NCBI GenBank assembly: GCA_049587755.1
Contig: JBAVEN010000086.1
Span: 30,997-94,996, forward strand
DNA: 64,000 bases
DNA from: Bog-375 sp049587755
GTDB taxonomy: Bacteria; Acidobacteriota; Terriglobia; Bryobacterales; Bryobacteraceae
Direction: 5' to 3'
A program made the position numbers and the translations under genes. Positions 18,504 through 28,156 of the stretch are shown piece after piece. Position 1 is the stretch's first letter; every line of letters starts with the position of its first letter. The notes below the pieces were generated by a model. That model saw nothing but the letters and a program-made list of their open reading frames with translations. It did no database searches and was not told the DNA's origin.

Positions 18504-18773
18504 TCAGTTCCGGCGAGCGAGCGAGCGATAGAATCGCCGAAAACAGACTCGGCATCGATACGGGAAGAACGCAAAAACGCGGTAGAGGCGATCACCTTTC
18601 AATGCCGCTTCAGACCTTCTAACTCGCTCTGCGCCGCAAAATGGGCAGATTGGTTCCGACCCCGTGCTCAGATAAACCAGCCGAAGCGTCCGCAGAGTCC
18701 TCAGAAGCACGATGAACAAAATCATCGCCAAGGAGATCAGACAAAGAATGTAACGGATCCGCATGGCGATCAT
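18504..18773 (-). CDS. Small membrane protein with a zinc-ribbon
   Basis: 89 residues. One membrane helix (YILCLISLAMILFIVLL) is followed by a treble-clef-like cysteine set, CPFCGAERVRRS and then YRCRVCFRRFY, the spacing of a four-cysteine zinc-ribbon. Short proteins with CPxCG..RVRRS and YRCxxCxxRF are common in this phylum. The function is unknown. It lies alone between two other genes; the downstream half is strongly basic. Confidence 0.6.
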   Translation of the reverse strand: MIAMRIRYILCLISLAMILFIVLLRTLRTLRLVYLSTGSEPICPFCGAERVRRSEAALKGDRLYRVFAFFPYRCRVCFRRFYRSLARRN

Positions 18774-18860
18774 AGCCCCGATTGATGAGAACGGGATGCC
18801 CGCGCCTGAGGCCGATGCACCCCCTCGAATGCATCGGCCTCCATGAACCTGCGCGCGCGA

Positions 18861-19517
18861 CTAAGTACGCCGGCGCCTCCTTGCCAAAGCAGCCAGTCCA
18901 ACGAAAGCACCACCTACCATGGCCATCGTTGCTGGCTCGGGGACACTGGCGGCGCTGGCAGCATTAACGGTTCCCTGGACGGTGGTAATTCCAGCGGGCG
19001 TGCCGGAATCAGGAGCGACGATCGAGGTCGGGCTGCTGATGGTAAATAGGCTGGTGCCGAAATCACCGGTCAGCGCGTCGGTCATCCCCGGTCCAAGTTG
19101 CAGCGGCGTCCAGGCGATCGAAATCTGACTGACATCGCTCCAGACGCTACCGCCGCTTGAGGTGCCGACGAACTCGCCGGTGGCGCCGTCGGTGTCGTCG
19201 GTGATTACCAGGTCAAACGTGAAGGCGCCGAAAGCAGTTCCAAGGCCCGAGGCTTGGGTCCCGCAAGTCGGGCACACGAGGTCGAAATCGCCGAGATTGA
19301 TGTTGGACGGCGTGCCGACACTGGTGTCGGCAAGCGGATCGTAGGTGAGCGTGGCACTCGCTCCACCCGTACTGTCTAGTATTAGTCCGCCGCTTGCGAA
19401 CATAGTAAGTGGTGAATCCGTCGTGTCGTAAACAATGGTGCTGGCACTGGCACTCGCAACCATGATAAACAGCACGGCCATTATCGCGATAACTTCGCTA
19501 AGGCGTCTCATGCTCAT
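18861..19517 (-). CDS. PEP-CTERM sorting domain protein
   Basis: 218 residues. A signal peptide (VIAIMAVLFIMVASASA) leads into a beta-rich, Gly/Ser/Thr-rich body, then VPEPATMAMVGGAFVGLAALARRRRRT, which is a PEP motif, a hydrophobic helix and an arginine cluster: a textbook PEP-CTERM signal. Such proteins are processed by exosortase and reach the cell surface or exopolysaccharide matrix. No exosortase gene is in this window. Two cysteines (CPTC) may form a disulfide. Confidence 0.85.
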   Translation of the reverse strand: MSMRRLSEVIAIMAVLFIMVASASASTIVYDTTDSPLTMFASGGLILDSTGGASATLTYDPLADTSVGTPSNINLGDFDLVCPTCGTQASGLGTAFGAFTFDLVITDDTDGATGEFVGTSSGGSVWSDVSQISIAWTPLQLGPGMTDALTGDFGTSLFTISSPTSIVAPDSGTPAGITTVQGTVNAASAASVPEPATMAMVGGAFVGLAALARRRRRT

Positions 19518-20068
19518 TATTTGATTTTCCCTTCAACTGCGATTTTGGCTCCACTACTCTGGGTCCCCTTTTGTTCGTACTTCGACTTATTCTGGCCCAG
19601 GCAGCCGGCGAATTCAACTGAATTTAGTTAGTATGTTCTGACGGGTTGTGCGCCTAGATACTTAGGCAGTCCCCCACAACGTACAGAAGCACACACAATA
19701 TGCTGTGCAAATCCAATTGTTATTGTTTGTAAAACAGTCGTGACATACGGCAAGCCATAATCCGATTCAATGAGTATCTGCATATGTTGCGATTCCCCGA
19801 GGTCTGAGTCAATCGATATCGGCCGTAAATTCCGATGATGGGCTTGGCGGGGGCCGCGCAGCCGGAATGACAATCGGATCTCAGGCCTGTTGCTGTTCAG
19901 TACCGACCTGGCGATGGCGAGAAAGATAAGGTGGCTCCTGAATCGCCGGAGAGTTAGTGAGTGTACTTCGGATGAAAGACGGTCAGTGAGTGACGGAGTG
20001 CGTTTTCAGCAAGCTTTCGAACTAATGCCGACGATAGCTTTGGCGCAGACACGCGCTCGGCGCTCTTC
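19518..20068. other. Intergenic region, no gene recognised
   Basis: About 550 bases upstream of the PEP-CTERM gene and downstream of the DUF885-like gene. It is more AT-rich than its surroundings. A minus-strand frame at 19628-19873 has no recognisable features and no signal for translation. A short hairpin (GCGCTC-TTCTTA-GAGCGC, 20058-20075) overlaps the stop of the DUF885-like gene and may aid termination. Confidence 0.4.
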
Positions 20069-21385
20069 TTAGAGCGCGTCCTCAAGGGTCGTGATATCGA
20101 CTAAGCCTTTGGCCCCATACAGCGCGGGTAAAACACGCGAGGCCGGATAGCGGCGGCGCAGGTCGGCGATGCGCATGGTGCCGGAGCGGTAAGTGGGGAG
20201 ATACATGCGGCCAAGCAGCGGATGACGCCCCCAGGCGCCGGAGAGTTTATCAGCGCGCTCGAGCGATACCAGAAAATCGCGCCGCAAGGTTTCGGCAACC
20301 GTGGCCTGGGCGGCACCTTCGCCCCAGGTGAGGAATGAGGATTGGTTCTTGGCATCGTCCTGAAGCAGGGCCAGCAGCACACCTATCTGTAAGTCGGGGT
20401 CGGGTAATTGATCCACTTCGGTAACGCCGTAAGCCATGAGAATGGCGTTGTTGGCGATGCCCTCGAACAACGCCGCGGCGCGCGTGTTCATGGTCAGTAC
20501 AGTGGCTTCGAAGCCAACTTGGCCACGGACGTAGAGATTCTGCAGGTAGGCGAAAGTGGTGACGTGGCCGGGAACCACCTCGTGGCTGACCAGTTGAAGA
20601 AATTCCGGCAGCGAGGTTTCAAGCGAGGCGTTGATTTCATAGGTGGCCTCGTATTCGGGGCTGCCGTCCGGACGGCGGGCGCGGCCGAGATAATTCATCG
20701 ATCCGGAAAACCAGGCGTCCTGGATCGGCAGGAATTCGATGTTGGCGCTCGGGACAGGGGCGAACTCGCGCGGCAGATGAGGAACGACATTGGCGGCGGC
20801 GAGCCGATCGAAGTGGCCGATCACGGCGGCGCCGAGCAGGCGGATGGACGCCATCGAGACGCGATGGCGCGCGCGCCAGGCATCCACGGCCGCCAGAAGG
20901 CCGCCCGAATTACCGAGCAGTTCCGCCACGCGCTGGCGCTTTTGTGCCGGGTCCGATGGCGCCGGTGGTTGACCGGTGGAGGCAACCACGCACCGCTGGT
21001 AAGGGACCGGCGCGCCGCGGCCGAGAATCTCCATGGCCAGATCCCACATCGCCTCGAAACACAGGGCGAGGCCGCCAAGATATTCGCCGCGCAGGCCACC
21101 GTATTCGGCGCCCGCGCCCTTCAGGCCTTCGATGGCGCCGGGGATATCGACTTTGGAGAGATAGCGATCGATGGCTGCAACATCGGGGGTTTTGGCGGAA
21201 ACGCCGCCGGAGGCGCGAACCGGCGCGGCTTCGGCGACTGTATAGGCGAGCGGCAGCGGCTCATCGCTGAACCAGGAATCGGCAATGAACCGGCCGGTGC
21301 CGGAAGCGCAAAGAACGTCGCCGCCCCACAGCGTGTCGATGCCCAAGATGGCGTTGCCGACGAGTTCTTCCAAACGCTCGCTCAT
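20069..21385 (-). CDS. DUF885-like putative metallopeptidase
   Basis: 438 residues. It carries SHEVVPGHVTTF, matching the HExxPGH zinc-binding pattern of DUF885 proteins, with further acidic residues downstream (FEGIANNAILMAYG). No signal peptide is seen, so it is probably cytoplasmic. The ATG overlaps the stop of the OPT transporter gene (ATGA, 21382-21385), pointing to translational coupling. The simplest reading is a transporter that brings in short peptides and a peptidase that cuts them. The substrate is inferred, not shown. Confidence 0.7.
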   Translation of the reverse strand: MSERLEELVGNAILGIDTLWGGDVLCASGTGRFIADSWFSDEPLPLAYTVAEAAPVRASGGVSAKTPDVAAIDRYLSKVDIPGAIEGLKGAGAEYGGLRGEYLGGLALCFEAMWDLAMEILGRGAPVPYQRCVVASTGQPPAPSDPAQKRQRVAELLGNSGGLLAAVDAWRARHRVSMASIRLLGAAVIGHFDRLAAANVVPHLPREFAPVPSANIEFLPIQDAWFSGSMNYLGRARRPDGSPEYEATYEINASLETSLPEFLQLVSHEVVPGHVTTFAYLQNLYVRGQVGFEATVLTMNTRAAALFEGIANNAILMAYGVTEVDQLPDPDLQIGVLLALLQDDAKNQSSFLTWGEGAAQATVAETLRRDFLVSLERADKLSGAWGRHPLLGRMYLPTYRSGTMRIADLRRRYPASRVLPALYGAKGLVDITTLEDAL

Positions 21386-23364
21386 ACTTCATTTTCCTTC
21401 CGGTGGCGGACTGCGCCGAACCAGAGGTAAGCGCACAGGCCGAGGAACATGAGGCCGGAGACGCACTGTGAAACCAGATCGTTTCCGTAGAAAGGCGTGT
21501 GGATCCAAGCCTCGGTGTAGCCGGGGATGAGGCGGCAGGCTGCGCCGAATACGCCGCCCAGGGCGCCGCCAGCCATCAGGCCGCTGGCGATCACGACGCC
21601 GCGCTCGCGCGCCGTAGCGTCGCGCTTCGACATCAAGTGGGCGAGGAAACCGCCGACCAGCGCCGGCGTGTTGAGCTCGAGCGGAAGGTACATGCCGAGG
21701 GCGAAAATCAGCGCCGGGATGCCGAGCATTTCCATCGAGAGCGCAATTGCCGCGCCGGCGCCGAACAGTAGGTACGCCACCGGCTGCCGGCTCATGAAGC
21801 CTTGGACGAGCGCTTTCATGATCGAGGCTTGCGGGGAAGGCAGAACCACGCGCGGGTCGCCGGGCACCGCTTCGCCGAACTGGAATGCGCGGGCCAGCAT
21901 CACGATGGTGAGCCCAACGGCCACCGAGGCCGCCAGCACGCCGAGGAACTTCACTTTCTCCTGCGCCGCCGGAGTGGAACCGAGCCAATAGCCCACTTTG
22001 AAATCGGTGATGGCCTGGCCGGAAACCGAAAGGGCGGTGCACACCATTCCGGCCAGCGCCATGACGAAGAACATGCCGGTGGTGCCGGAGAGGCCGAAGC
22101 GCAGCAGCACAATCGACGAAATGATGATGGTGAGCATGGTCATGCCGGAAACCGGATTGCGTGCTACCGTGGCGATGGCGTTGGCGGCCACGCTGGTGAA
22201 GAAGAAGGAGAACACTACCGCCAACAGCACGCCGATGAGGATTACGGCGGGCGCGGACGATAGCGTGCCGAGCAGAACGCCGACGGCGACGGCGCCCACG
22301 ATCACGCCGACGAGGACGGTCATCACCGGTACGTCGCGGTCGGTGCGCTCGCCGGTTGCGCTTTCGCCTTTACGGAACGTGCGCGCGGCCACGCCGAACG
22401 AGCCGGCCACAATGCGAATGGATTTGATGATGCCGAAAATGCCGGCCGTGGCGATGGCGCCCACGCCCACGAAGCGCACGTAGCCGCGGAAAATCTCCGT
22501 AGCCGTCATCCGGGCGATGGGGATGGTGGCCGGATAGACGGCGGTGGTGTGCTCGCGGCCGATCATCCACACCAGCGGCACCAGCACCAGGTTGGAGAGC
22601 ACGCCGCCGGCGCACAGGATCATCGAGCTGCGCAGGCCCATCACGTAGCCCAGGCCGAGAATAAAGCCGATGGCGTCGAAGCTGACGGCGACTTTGGCGC
22701 GCTCCGACAGCATGCGCAGCGCGGGCACGAATTGAAAGTCGAGATATTCCTTCCACACTTGGAAGGTGGTTACCAGAAAATCGTAGACGCCGGCAATGGC
22801 GGTGGCTTCGAGCAGCAGCCTGGCCTGCGATCCGCCCTTTTCGCCGGTGACCAGCACCTCGGTGATGGCGGTGGCTTCCGGGTAGGGGAACAGGCCGTGC
22901 ATGTCGCGCACGAAGTAACGGCGCAGCGGGATCAGGAAGAGGACGCCCAGGCAGCCGCCGGCCACACAGATGCAGATGCTTTGCAGCGGGCGCGGAGCGA
23001 GATTGAGAATGTAAAGGGCCGGCACAGTGAACACAGCGCCGGCCACCACCGAGCCGGCGACGCCGCCAATGCCGGTGACGATCACGTTTTCAAGAACAGT
23101 GGACCGGCGCCGGTAGACGCGCGCCAAGCCGATGGCAAGGATGGAAATCGGGATGGCTGCTTCCATCACCTGGCCGACCTTCAGGCCTGAGTACGCCGAA
23201 GCCACGGTGAACACCACGCAAAGAAAAATGCCCCAGCCAATCGAGCGGGCCGTAAGTTCGGGGAGTCTCTCGGCCGCGGATACGGGCGGCTGGTATCGCT
23301 CGCCTGGAGCCAGAGGCGTGTAGGCGTTGGAAGGTAGTTGTTTCGGCAGCGCGGCAGTTGCCAT
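21382..23364 (-). CDS. OPT family oligopeptide transporter
   Basis: 660 residues with about 14-16 hydrophobic segments. The N-terminal part (LTARSIGWGIFLCVVFTVASAYSGLKVGQ) and the later GYWLGSTPAAQEKVKFLGVL and LPLELNTPALVGGFLAH stretches are characteristic of bacterial OPT transporters, which use the proton gradient to import oligopeptides or metal-chelate complexes. Its 3' end overlaps a peptidase gene by four bases, favouring peptides here. It is the first gene of that two-gene unit. Confidence 0.9.
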   Translation of the reverse strand: MATAALPKQLPSNAYTPLAPGERYQPPVSAAERLPELTARSIGWGIFLCVVFTVASAYSGLKVGQVMEAAIPISILAIGLARVYRRRSTVLENVIVTGIGGVAGSVVAGAVFTVPALYILNLAPRPLQSICICVAGGCLGVLFLIPLRRYFVRDMHGLFPYPEATAITEVLVTGEKGGSQARLLLEATAIAGVYDFLVTTFQVWKEYLDFQFVPALRMLSERAKVAVSFDAIGFILGLGYVMGLRSSMILCAGGVLSNLVLVPLVWMIGREHTTAVYPATIPIARMTATEIFRGYVRFVGVGAIATAGIFGIIKSIRIVAGSFGVAARTFRKGESATGERTDRDVPVMTVLVGVIVGAVAVGVLLGTLSSAPAVILIGVLLAVVFSFFFTSVAANAIATVARNPVSGMTMLTIIISSIVLLRFGLSGTTGMFFVMALAGMVCTALSVSGQAITDFKVGYWLGSTPAAQEKVKFLGVLAASVAVGLTIVMLARAFQFGEAVPGDPRVVLPSPQASIMKALVQGFMSRQPVAYLLFGAGAAIALSMEMLGIPALIFALGMYLPLELNTPALVGGFLAHLMSKRDATARERGVVIASGLMAGGALGGVFGAACRLIPGYTEAWIHTPFYGNDLVSQCVSGLMFLGLCAYLWFGAVRHRKENEV

Positions 23365-23502
23365 GAGTCAGCCTTGAGGAGGTGTAGTGAACCCGTATGC
23401 TACTACACTTCATCGGAAAGGGCCGATTTGGGCAGACCCTGCCCAAAGTTCACCGGTCACAAAGAATTCAGGGTGTGTTTTCAGACAGTTTCTGCCCGAA
23501 TT

Positions 23503-23688
23503 CTACTTCGCCGCTTCGGGGCGCGGCTGCCGATCCGGCGAGTCGGGGACCAGGACGCGGACGACATGGTTACGGATGTCCGAGATATATACCTTTCCAG
23601 CGGCGTCCACGGCCACGCTTGCGGGTTGGTTCAACGGCGAGCTGGCAGCCGGACCATCGTCACCGGAGTAACCCTGCGTTCCGTTGCC
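23503..23688 (-). pseudogene. Detached NHL-repeat fragment
   Basis: This stretch encodes GNGTQGYSGDDGPAAS, then LNQPASVAVDAAGKVYISD and RNHVVRVLVPD, ending at a TAG at 23503-23505, in a frame different from the NHL gene just upstream. It duplicates the last NHL unit and C-terminal region of that gene (same order of motifs through RVLVP). It has no start of its own. Most likely a remnant of a longer NHL protein broken by a frameshift or unequal recombination. Confidence 0.6.
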
Positions 23689-23692
23689 CCGA

Positions 23693-24286
23693 TTACTTCG
23701 TTATCAAAGGGCGCCGCCGGGCACGCACCTCGGGGACCAGGACGCGGATCACCTGGTTACCGTTGTCCGCGAAGTAGACGCCGCCCTCCGCGTCCACGGC
23801 CACGCCCTGCGCGAAGCCCAACTCCGCGCTGGTGGCCGGGCCGTTGTCGCCTGAGTAACCGGATGACCCATTTCCGGCAAAGGTGGTGATGACGCCGTTC
23901 GAGACCTTGCGGATCCGGTTGTTGCCGGTGTCCGCGATGTAGACGTTACCGGCGGCATCCGCAGCCACGCCGCCCACTTGGTTCAACTCCGCGCTGGTGG
24001 CCGGGCCGCCATCGCCGGAGCGGCCCTGGGTTCCGTTTCCAGCGAACCGCGTCAGCCGGCCGGTGGCGGCATCGACGCGGAAAACCACGTTCCATACGTC
24101 CGCCGAAAAGCACGCATTGCCGGCGCCATCCACGGCAACGCCCACGGAACCGGGCGTGAGACGCACGGACGCTGCGGGAACGTTATTCAGCACGCCGCCG
24201 CCGGCGAAAGCGCGTACGGTGTAGTTTTGCCCCTGCGCAGAGGCGCAAAGAAACAGAATTAAGGAGAACGGTGTTAGCAGCCGCAT
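23693..24286 (-). CDS. Secreted NHL-repeat protein, shortened
   Basis: 197 residues from the ATG at 24286, which has a strong GGAGGATC site before it and opens a signal peptide (LTPFSLILFLCASAQGQ). Repeats such as GNGTQGRSGDGGPATSAELN, AADAAGNVYIADTGNNRIR and FAGNGSSGYSGDNGPATSAE form blades of an NHL beta-propeller. Only about three blades are present, too few for a closed propeller, and the C-terminus RARRRPLITK looks like read-out past a breakpoint. A matching out-of-frame fragment follows at 23503-23688. Confidence 0.7.
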   Translation of the reverse strand: MRLLTPFSLILFLCASAQGQNYTVRAFAGGGVLNNVPAASVRLTPGSVGVAVDGAGNACFSADVWNVVFRVDAATGRLTRFAGNGTQGRSGDGGPATSAELNQVGGVAADAAGNVYIADTGNNRIRKVSNGVITTFAGNGSSGYSGDNGPATSAELGFAQGVAVDAEGGVYFADNGNQVIRVLVPEVRARRRPLITK

Positions 24287-24673
24287 AAAAAGATCCTCCG
24301 AATTTGTTCTCATCAGAATTACCGTTCGGGCCTGCTGGCCCATCAGCAACTAGTGTAGACGCCCAACTGGCGCACCCTGTTACCGGGCGCGACGCCCGGG
24401 AATGCGATCCGCTTCCAGGTCCATCTTCGAGCGCCCTCCATTACAGACAGTGTGACTCGATTGCGCACTAGGTCAATGGTTCGCTGGTGGCCATTTCGAG
24501 TCACTGACGTTGAAGCGTTCGAATATCGGGAAGCCCTTCTCCGGGTTCGCGGATGCGGGCCGGCGCAGGGCGCGCGCGGCCAACAGCCGGCCGCAACCCC
24601 ACTTTCAGGTTGATAAGGGCCGCCTCGGCGCCGCGAGCTTGCTAAATGCAACATTCCCTTAATCAATTCGTCA
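24287..24673. other. Divergent intergenic region
   Basis: Nearly 390 bases with no convincing gene between the NHL gene and the TonB receptor promoter. GC-rich inverted stretches occur near 24540-24600, but I see no named element. Confidence 0.4.
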
Positions 24674-24702
24674 TTGAACCGGCTACGTTAAACGCCTATA
24701 AT
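24674..24702 (+). promoter_or_regulatory. Sigma-70 type promoter of the TonB receptor gene
   Basis: TTGAAC at 24674-24679 and TATAAT at 24697-24702 with a 17-base spacer. Transcription would start near 24709, leaving a leader of about 30 bases with GAGGAGG before the ATG at 24738. Confidence 0.65.
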
Positions 24703-24737
24703 CCATAGATCGAGGTTGAAAGAGGAGGTTTTCGCGC

Positions 24738-27700
24738 ATGAAAGTGAAAGCATTCGCGATCTCTGCGCTCACGCTTGCCCTGTGCCTTTCGTCGCCCGGG
24801 TTTGCGCAGTCTTCCGGCGGTGTGGCCGGCATCTCCGGTGTTGTCCGGGATGCGAGCGGTTCCGCAGTGCCCAACGCGAGGGTCGTGATCTCGACCAAGG
24901 GCCAGGGCATTGCCCGTTCCCTGGTGACCAACGATGCTGGCATTTTTGCGGCTCAGGCCCTGATCCCCGGGCCGGGTTACAAGGTCACGGTGGCGGCTCC
25001 CGGGTTTAACACTTACGAAGCGGACAATCTGGCACTGGCGGTTGGCCAGAACCTGGATCTGAACATTTCTTTGGCGGTCGGTTCGAGCGTTACCCAGGTG
25101 GAGGTGACAGCCACGGCTAGCATGGTGGACGACACCAAGTCGGACGTCTCGACGGTCATCGACAACCGGGATATCCAGAATCTGCCCATCAACGGACGGC
25201 GCGTGGACTCGTTCGTGCTGTTGACGCCCGGCGTGTCGAACGATGCCACCTTCGGCCTGCTGACTTTCCGTGGCGTAGCCGGGAACAACTCGTTCCTGCT
25301 GGACGGCAATGACAATACCGAGCAGTTCTACGACGAAAACGCCGGGCGGACCCGCATTCAATCGCAGCTCTCGCAGGATGCGGTACAGGAGTTCCAGGTG
25401 GTTTCCGACGATTTTTCCGCCGAGTATGGGCGCGCCATGGGCGGTGTGGTCAACACCGTGACCAAGAACGGCAGCAACGAGCTGCACGGTACCGGATTCT
25501 ACTACTTCCGCAGCACCGGGTTCGACGCCCGTGACACCTTCGCCGCCTTCAATCCATCGGAGAAACGCGTTGAAGGAGGCGCCAGCCTGGGCGGCCCGAT
25601 CGTCAAGAACAAGCTGTTCTACTTTATCAACTTCGATCTCACATACCGCAAGTTTCCGATGGTCGATAGCTACGTTCAGTCTGGCGTGGTCAATCCGGCG
25701 ACGCAGACCTGGGTGGGTTGCGGCGCTCCCGCTACCCCCGCGCAGTGCAGCGCTATCAACGCACTGCTGCCGCGCTTCTACGGGCAGATTCCACGCACTG
25801 ACGACAACGATCTCGGTTTCGGAAGGTTGGACTACCACCTGAACGATCAAAACACCGTTACGGCGGAGTTCAACTTTCTGCGCTGGTGGTCGCCGAACGG
25901 GATTCAGACTGGCCTCAGCTCCACGACGGGCGCAGCCATTACCGGCAACGGCGACGATTCGGTGCGCGTTCGCAACGGCGTACTCCGCTGGACCTTCGTC
26001 CCCAATAGCAGCTTCCTGAACATCTTCCATTTCGGCCTCGACACGGACCGTCAGGCCGATTCCTACGACCAGGCGGAATTGGGCAGCGGACTGGGTTACC
26101 TGGACGTCTCGGTGGGCGGCGTGCAACTCGGGTCGGCCACTTATCTGCCGCGTGTGGAACCGAGTGAGACCCGGTACGAATTCTCCGATGACGCCACTTT
26201 GGTGAAGGGCCGCCACGCGATCAAGTTCGGCTTCGGCTTCTACACCACCGAGGATTACAACTACTACATCAGCAACGCGTTCGGTTCCTATACGTATACC
26301 AATCCGACGAATTTCGCCCTCGACTACAGCGGCAACACCGCGGGATTGAAGAGTTGGTCTGGCTATTCGCAGACCTTCGGCAACCCGGTGGCGGATTACC
26401 GGATTAACGAACTGGCCTGGTACGTGCTGGATCAATGGAAGGTCTCGCCGAAATTCACGGTGAATCTCGGTGTCCGCTGGGATAAATCGCTCAGCATGAA
26501 CTTCCCGGTCACCAACCCGGCGTGGCCGGAGACCGGCTCCATTCACACACCGAGCACCAACTTCGCGCCGCGTGTCGGACTGTCGTACCGGCTGGATGAC
26601 AAGACGGTGCTGCGCGGAGGATTCGGCATTTTCTATGCCCGCCTGATCGGTGGACTGATCGACAATCTCTGGACCACCAACGGCATCTACCAAATTGCGG
26701 ATTCGCTGAGCGGAACCAGCTCGCCGCAACTCGCCGCGGGGCCGGTATTTCCCAATGTTCTGGCCTCGGCTCCCGCCGGCGCCAGCGTTTCCGCCTCCAC
26801 GATCCAGTTTGCGGATCCGAATCTGAAGGCGCCTCGTTCCCTGCAGGGCAATATCACCGTCGAGCGGCAAATCACCCAGGACATGTTGTTGAGCGTTTCC
26901 GGCATGTGGAGCCGCGGCGAGCACTTGCTGAGCTCCGTGGATTTGAATGCCCCGCTTCCCACTACCAATTTCACCTACGCGGTCGACAACGCGAGCGGCA
27001 GCCCAGCCGGCACGTTCACCTCGCCGCTCTACCTGAACCCACGTCCGAATACTGCTTTCGGCGCGGTCTATGAGACCACCAACGGCATCGACAGCTATTA
27101 CGACGGCTTGGCTGTCACGGTGACCAAGAGCATGAAGCATGGTCTGCAGGCGCTGGCCTCGTACACCTGGTCGCACGAGATCGACGATGGCCAGGAGCAG
27201 GCGACCAACGCGATCTACTTCAGCAGCTTCGGCTCGATGACCTACAACGGCAACAACTCGTTCGAGCGCGGCAACGGCTGGCTGGATCAGCGGCACCGGC
27301 TGGTACTCTCGTTTGTCTGGTCGCCGACGGTCACGCATTCCACCAGCGCTTTTGCCAAGTACGTCCTGAACAACTGGCAGCTTTCCGCCATCACTACGCT
27401 GGCGTCCGGGCGTCCCTACGGCAGCCCGACCATCCGCGTCAGTACCGGGTTGAGCACGTGCAAGAATGGGGCGACGAGCAATTGCATCCCGGGCTCATAC
27501 GGGCTGATTTCGACCAGCACCATCGACGGGTTCTCCGGCGGTAACACGCGTGTTCCGTTCCTGCCGGTGAACAGCATTCTCACGCCGGCCTCATATCGCA
27601 CCGACGCACGGCTCAGCAAGGCCATCCCGATCATGATCAAAGACCGGCAAACGATGTTGTCGCTGAACTTCGAAGCGTTCAACGTCAGCAACTCGTGGTC

Positions 27701-27854
27701 GCCGACCGCGATGACGACACAGGAGTATCTCGAGAGCAGCGCAGGAGTGCTCACGTTGAGTCCGTCCGCTTATGGAATTGGTTCAGCCGATGGCGGCTTC
27801 CCGGACGGAACGCAGGCGCGCCGCTTGCAGGTGAGTGTGCGTTTCAGCTTCTAA
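24738..27854 (+). CDS. Oar-like TonB-dependent receptor
   Basis: 1038 residues. Signal peptide FAISALTLALCLSSPGFAQ; then a carboxypeptidase-regulatory-like domain (ISGVVRDASGSAVPNARV, about residues 33-115); a plug domain with LPINGRRVDSFVLLTPGV and FSAEYGRAMGGVVNTVTKNG; and a long beta-barrel ending in RRLQVSVRFSF, with the aromatic last residue used by the outer-membrane assembly machinery. This is the TonB receptor type greatly expanded in Acidobacteriota, presumed to take up large substrates such as oligosaccharides or peptides. A good promoter (24674-24702) and ribosome binding site precede it and a terminator (27884-27923) follows, so it is probably monocistronic. Confidence 0.92.
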   Translation: MKVKAFAISALTLALCLSSPGFAQSSGGVAGISGVVRDASGSAVPNARVVISTKGQGIARSLVTNDAGIFAAQALIPGPGYKVTVAAPGFNTYEADNLALAVGQNLDLNISLAVGSSVTQVEVTATASMVDDTKSDVSTVIDNRDIQNLPINGRRVDSFVLLTPGVSNDATFGLLTFRGVAGNNSFLLDGNDNTEQFYDENAGRTRIQSQLSQDAVQEFQVVSDDFSAEYGRAMGGVVNTVTKNGSNELHGTGFYYFRSTGFDARDTFAAFNPSEKRVEGGASLGGPIVKNKLFYFINFDLTYRKFPMVDSYVQSGVVNPATQTWVGCGAPATPAQCSAINALLPRFYGQIPRTDDNDLGFGRLDYHLNDQNTVTAEFNFLRWWSPNGIQTGLSSTTGAAITGNGDDSVRVRNGVLRWTFVPNSSFLNIFHFGLDTDRQADSYDQAELGSGLGYLDVSVGGVQLGSATYLPRVEPSETRYEFSDDATLVKGRHAIKFGFGFYTTEDYNYYISNAFGSYTYTNPTNFALDYSGNTAGLKSWSGYSQTFGNPVADYRINELAWYVLDQWKVSPKFTVNLGVRWDKSLSMNFPVTNPAWPETGSIHTPSTNFAPRVGLSYRLDDKTVLRGGFGIFYARLIGGLIDNLWTTNGIYQIADSLSGTSSPQLAAGPVFPNVLASAPAGASVSASTIQFADPNLKAPRSLQGNITVERQITQDMLLSVSGMWSRGEHLLSSVDLNAPLPTTNFTYAVDNASGSPAGTFTSPLYLNPRPNTAFGAVYETTNGIDSYYDGLAVTVTKSMKHGLQALASYTWSHEIDDGQEQATNAIYFSSFGSMTYNGNNSFERGNGWLDQRHRLVLSFVWSPTVTHSTSAFAKYVLNNWQLSAITTLASGRPYGSPTIRVSTGLSTCKNGATSNCIPGSYGLISTSTIDGFSGGNTRVPFLPVNSILTPASYRTDARLSKAIPIMIKDRQTMLSLNFEAFNVSNSWSPTAMTTQEYLESSAGVLTLSPSAYGIGSADGGFPDGTQARRLQVSVRFSF

Positions 27855-27883
27855 GGCCCCCAAAAGGCATTTGTAGTGGACCT

Positions 27884-27923
27884 GGCGGCCGGTGGGATTC
27901 GCTCCGGCCGCCTTTCTTTATTT
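27884..27923 (+). terminator. Rho-independent terminator after the TonB receptor gene
   Basis: A perfect 9-bp stem GGCGGCCGG (27884-27892) with CCGGCCGCC (27904-27912) is followed by a T-rich run (TTTCTTTATTT). It lies 30 bases after the stop. Confidence 0.85.
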
Positions 27924-28156
27924 ATGGGCGCGGCGGTTGCGGAAACCTGCTCTTGGAGGTAACAGCACCTCCTTTAGGTGGGACCTAGGGGGACGCGGAA
28001 ATGACTAATTCTGCCGGCGGTTCGGAGTGGGCCGTGGCATCAGAAACTCCGATTGAATTCCGGTGACGCCCCCTCGGATGCGGGTATCCGCAACCGAGGA
28101 AAGTGTACGTTGCCTGTAACCATAACACCCTTCATATAGATAAAATCCTTGCTTTC

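Noticed and set aside
19628..19873. Possible 81-residue gene on the minus strand
   Set aside because: No ribosome binding site, no recognisable domain, and composition unlike the neighbouring genes.
24696..27338. Open frame of 880 codons antisense to the TonB receptor
   Set aside because: It mirrors the receptor gene, has an Arg/His/Gly-rich composition typical of the reverse strand of GC-rich genes, and shows no domain.
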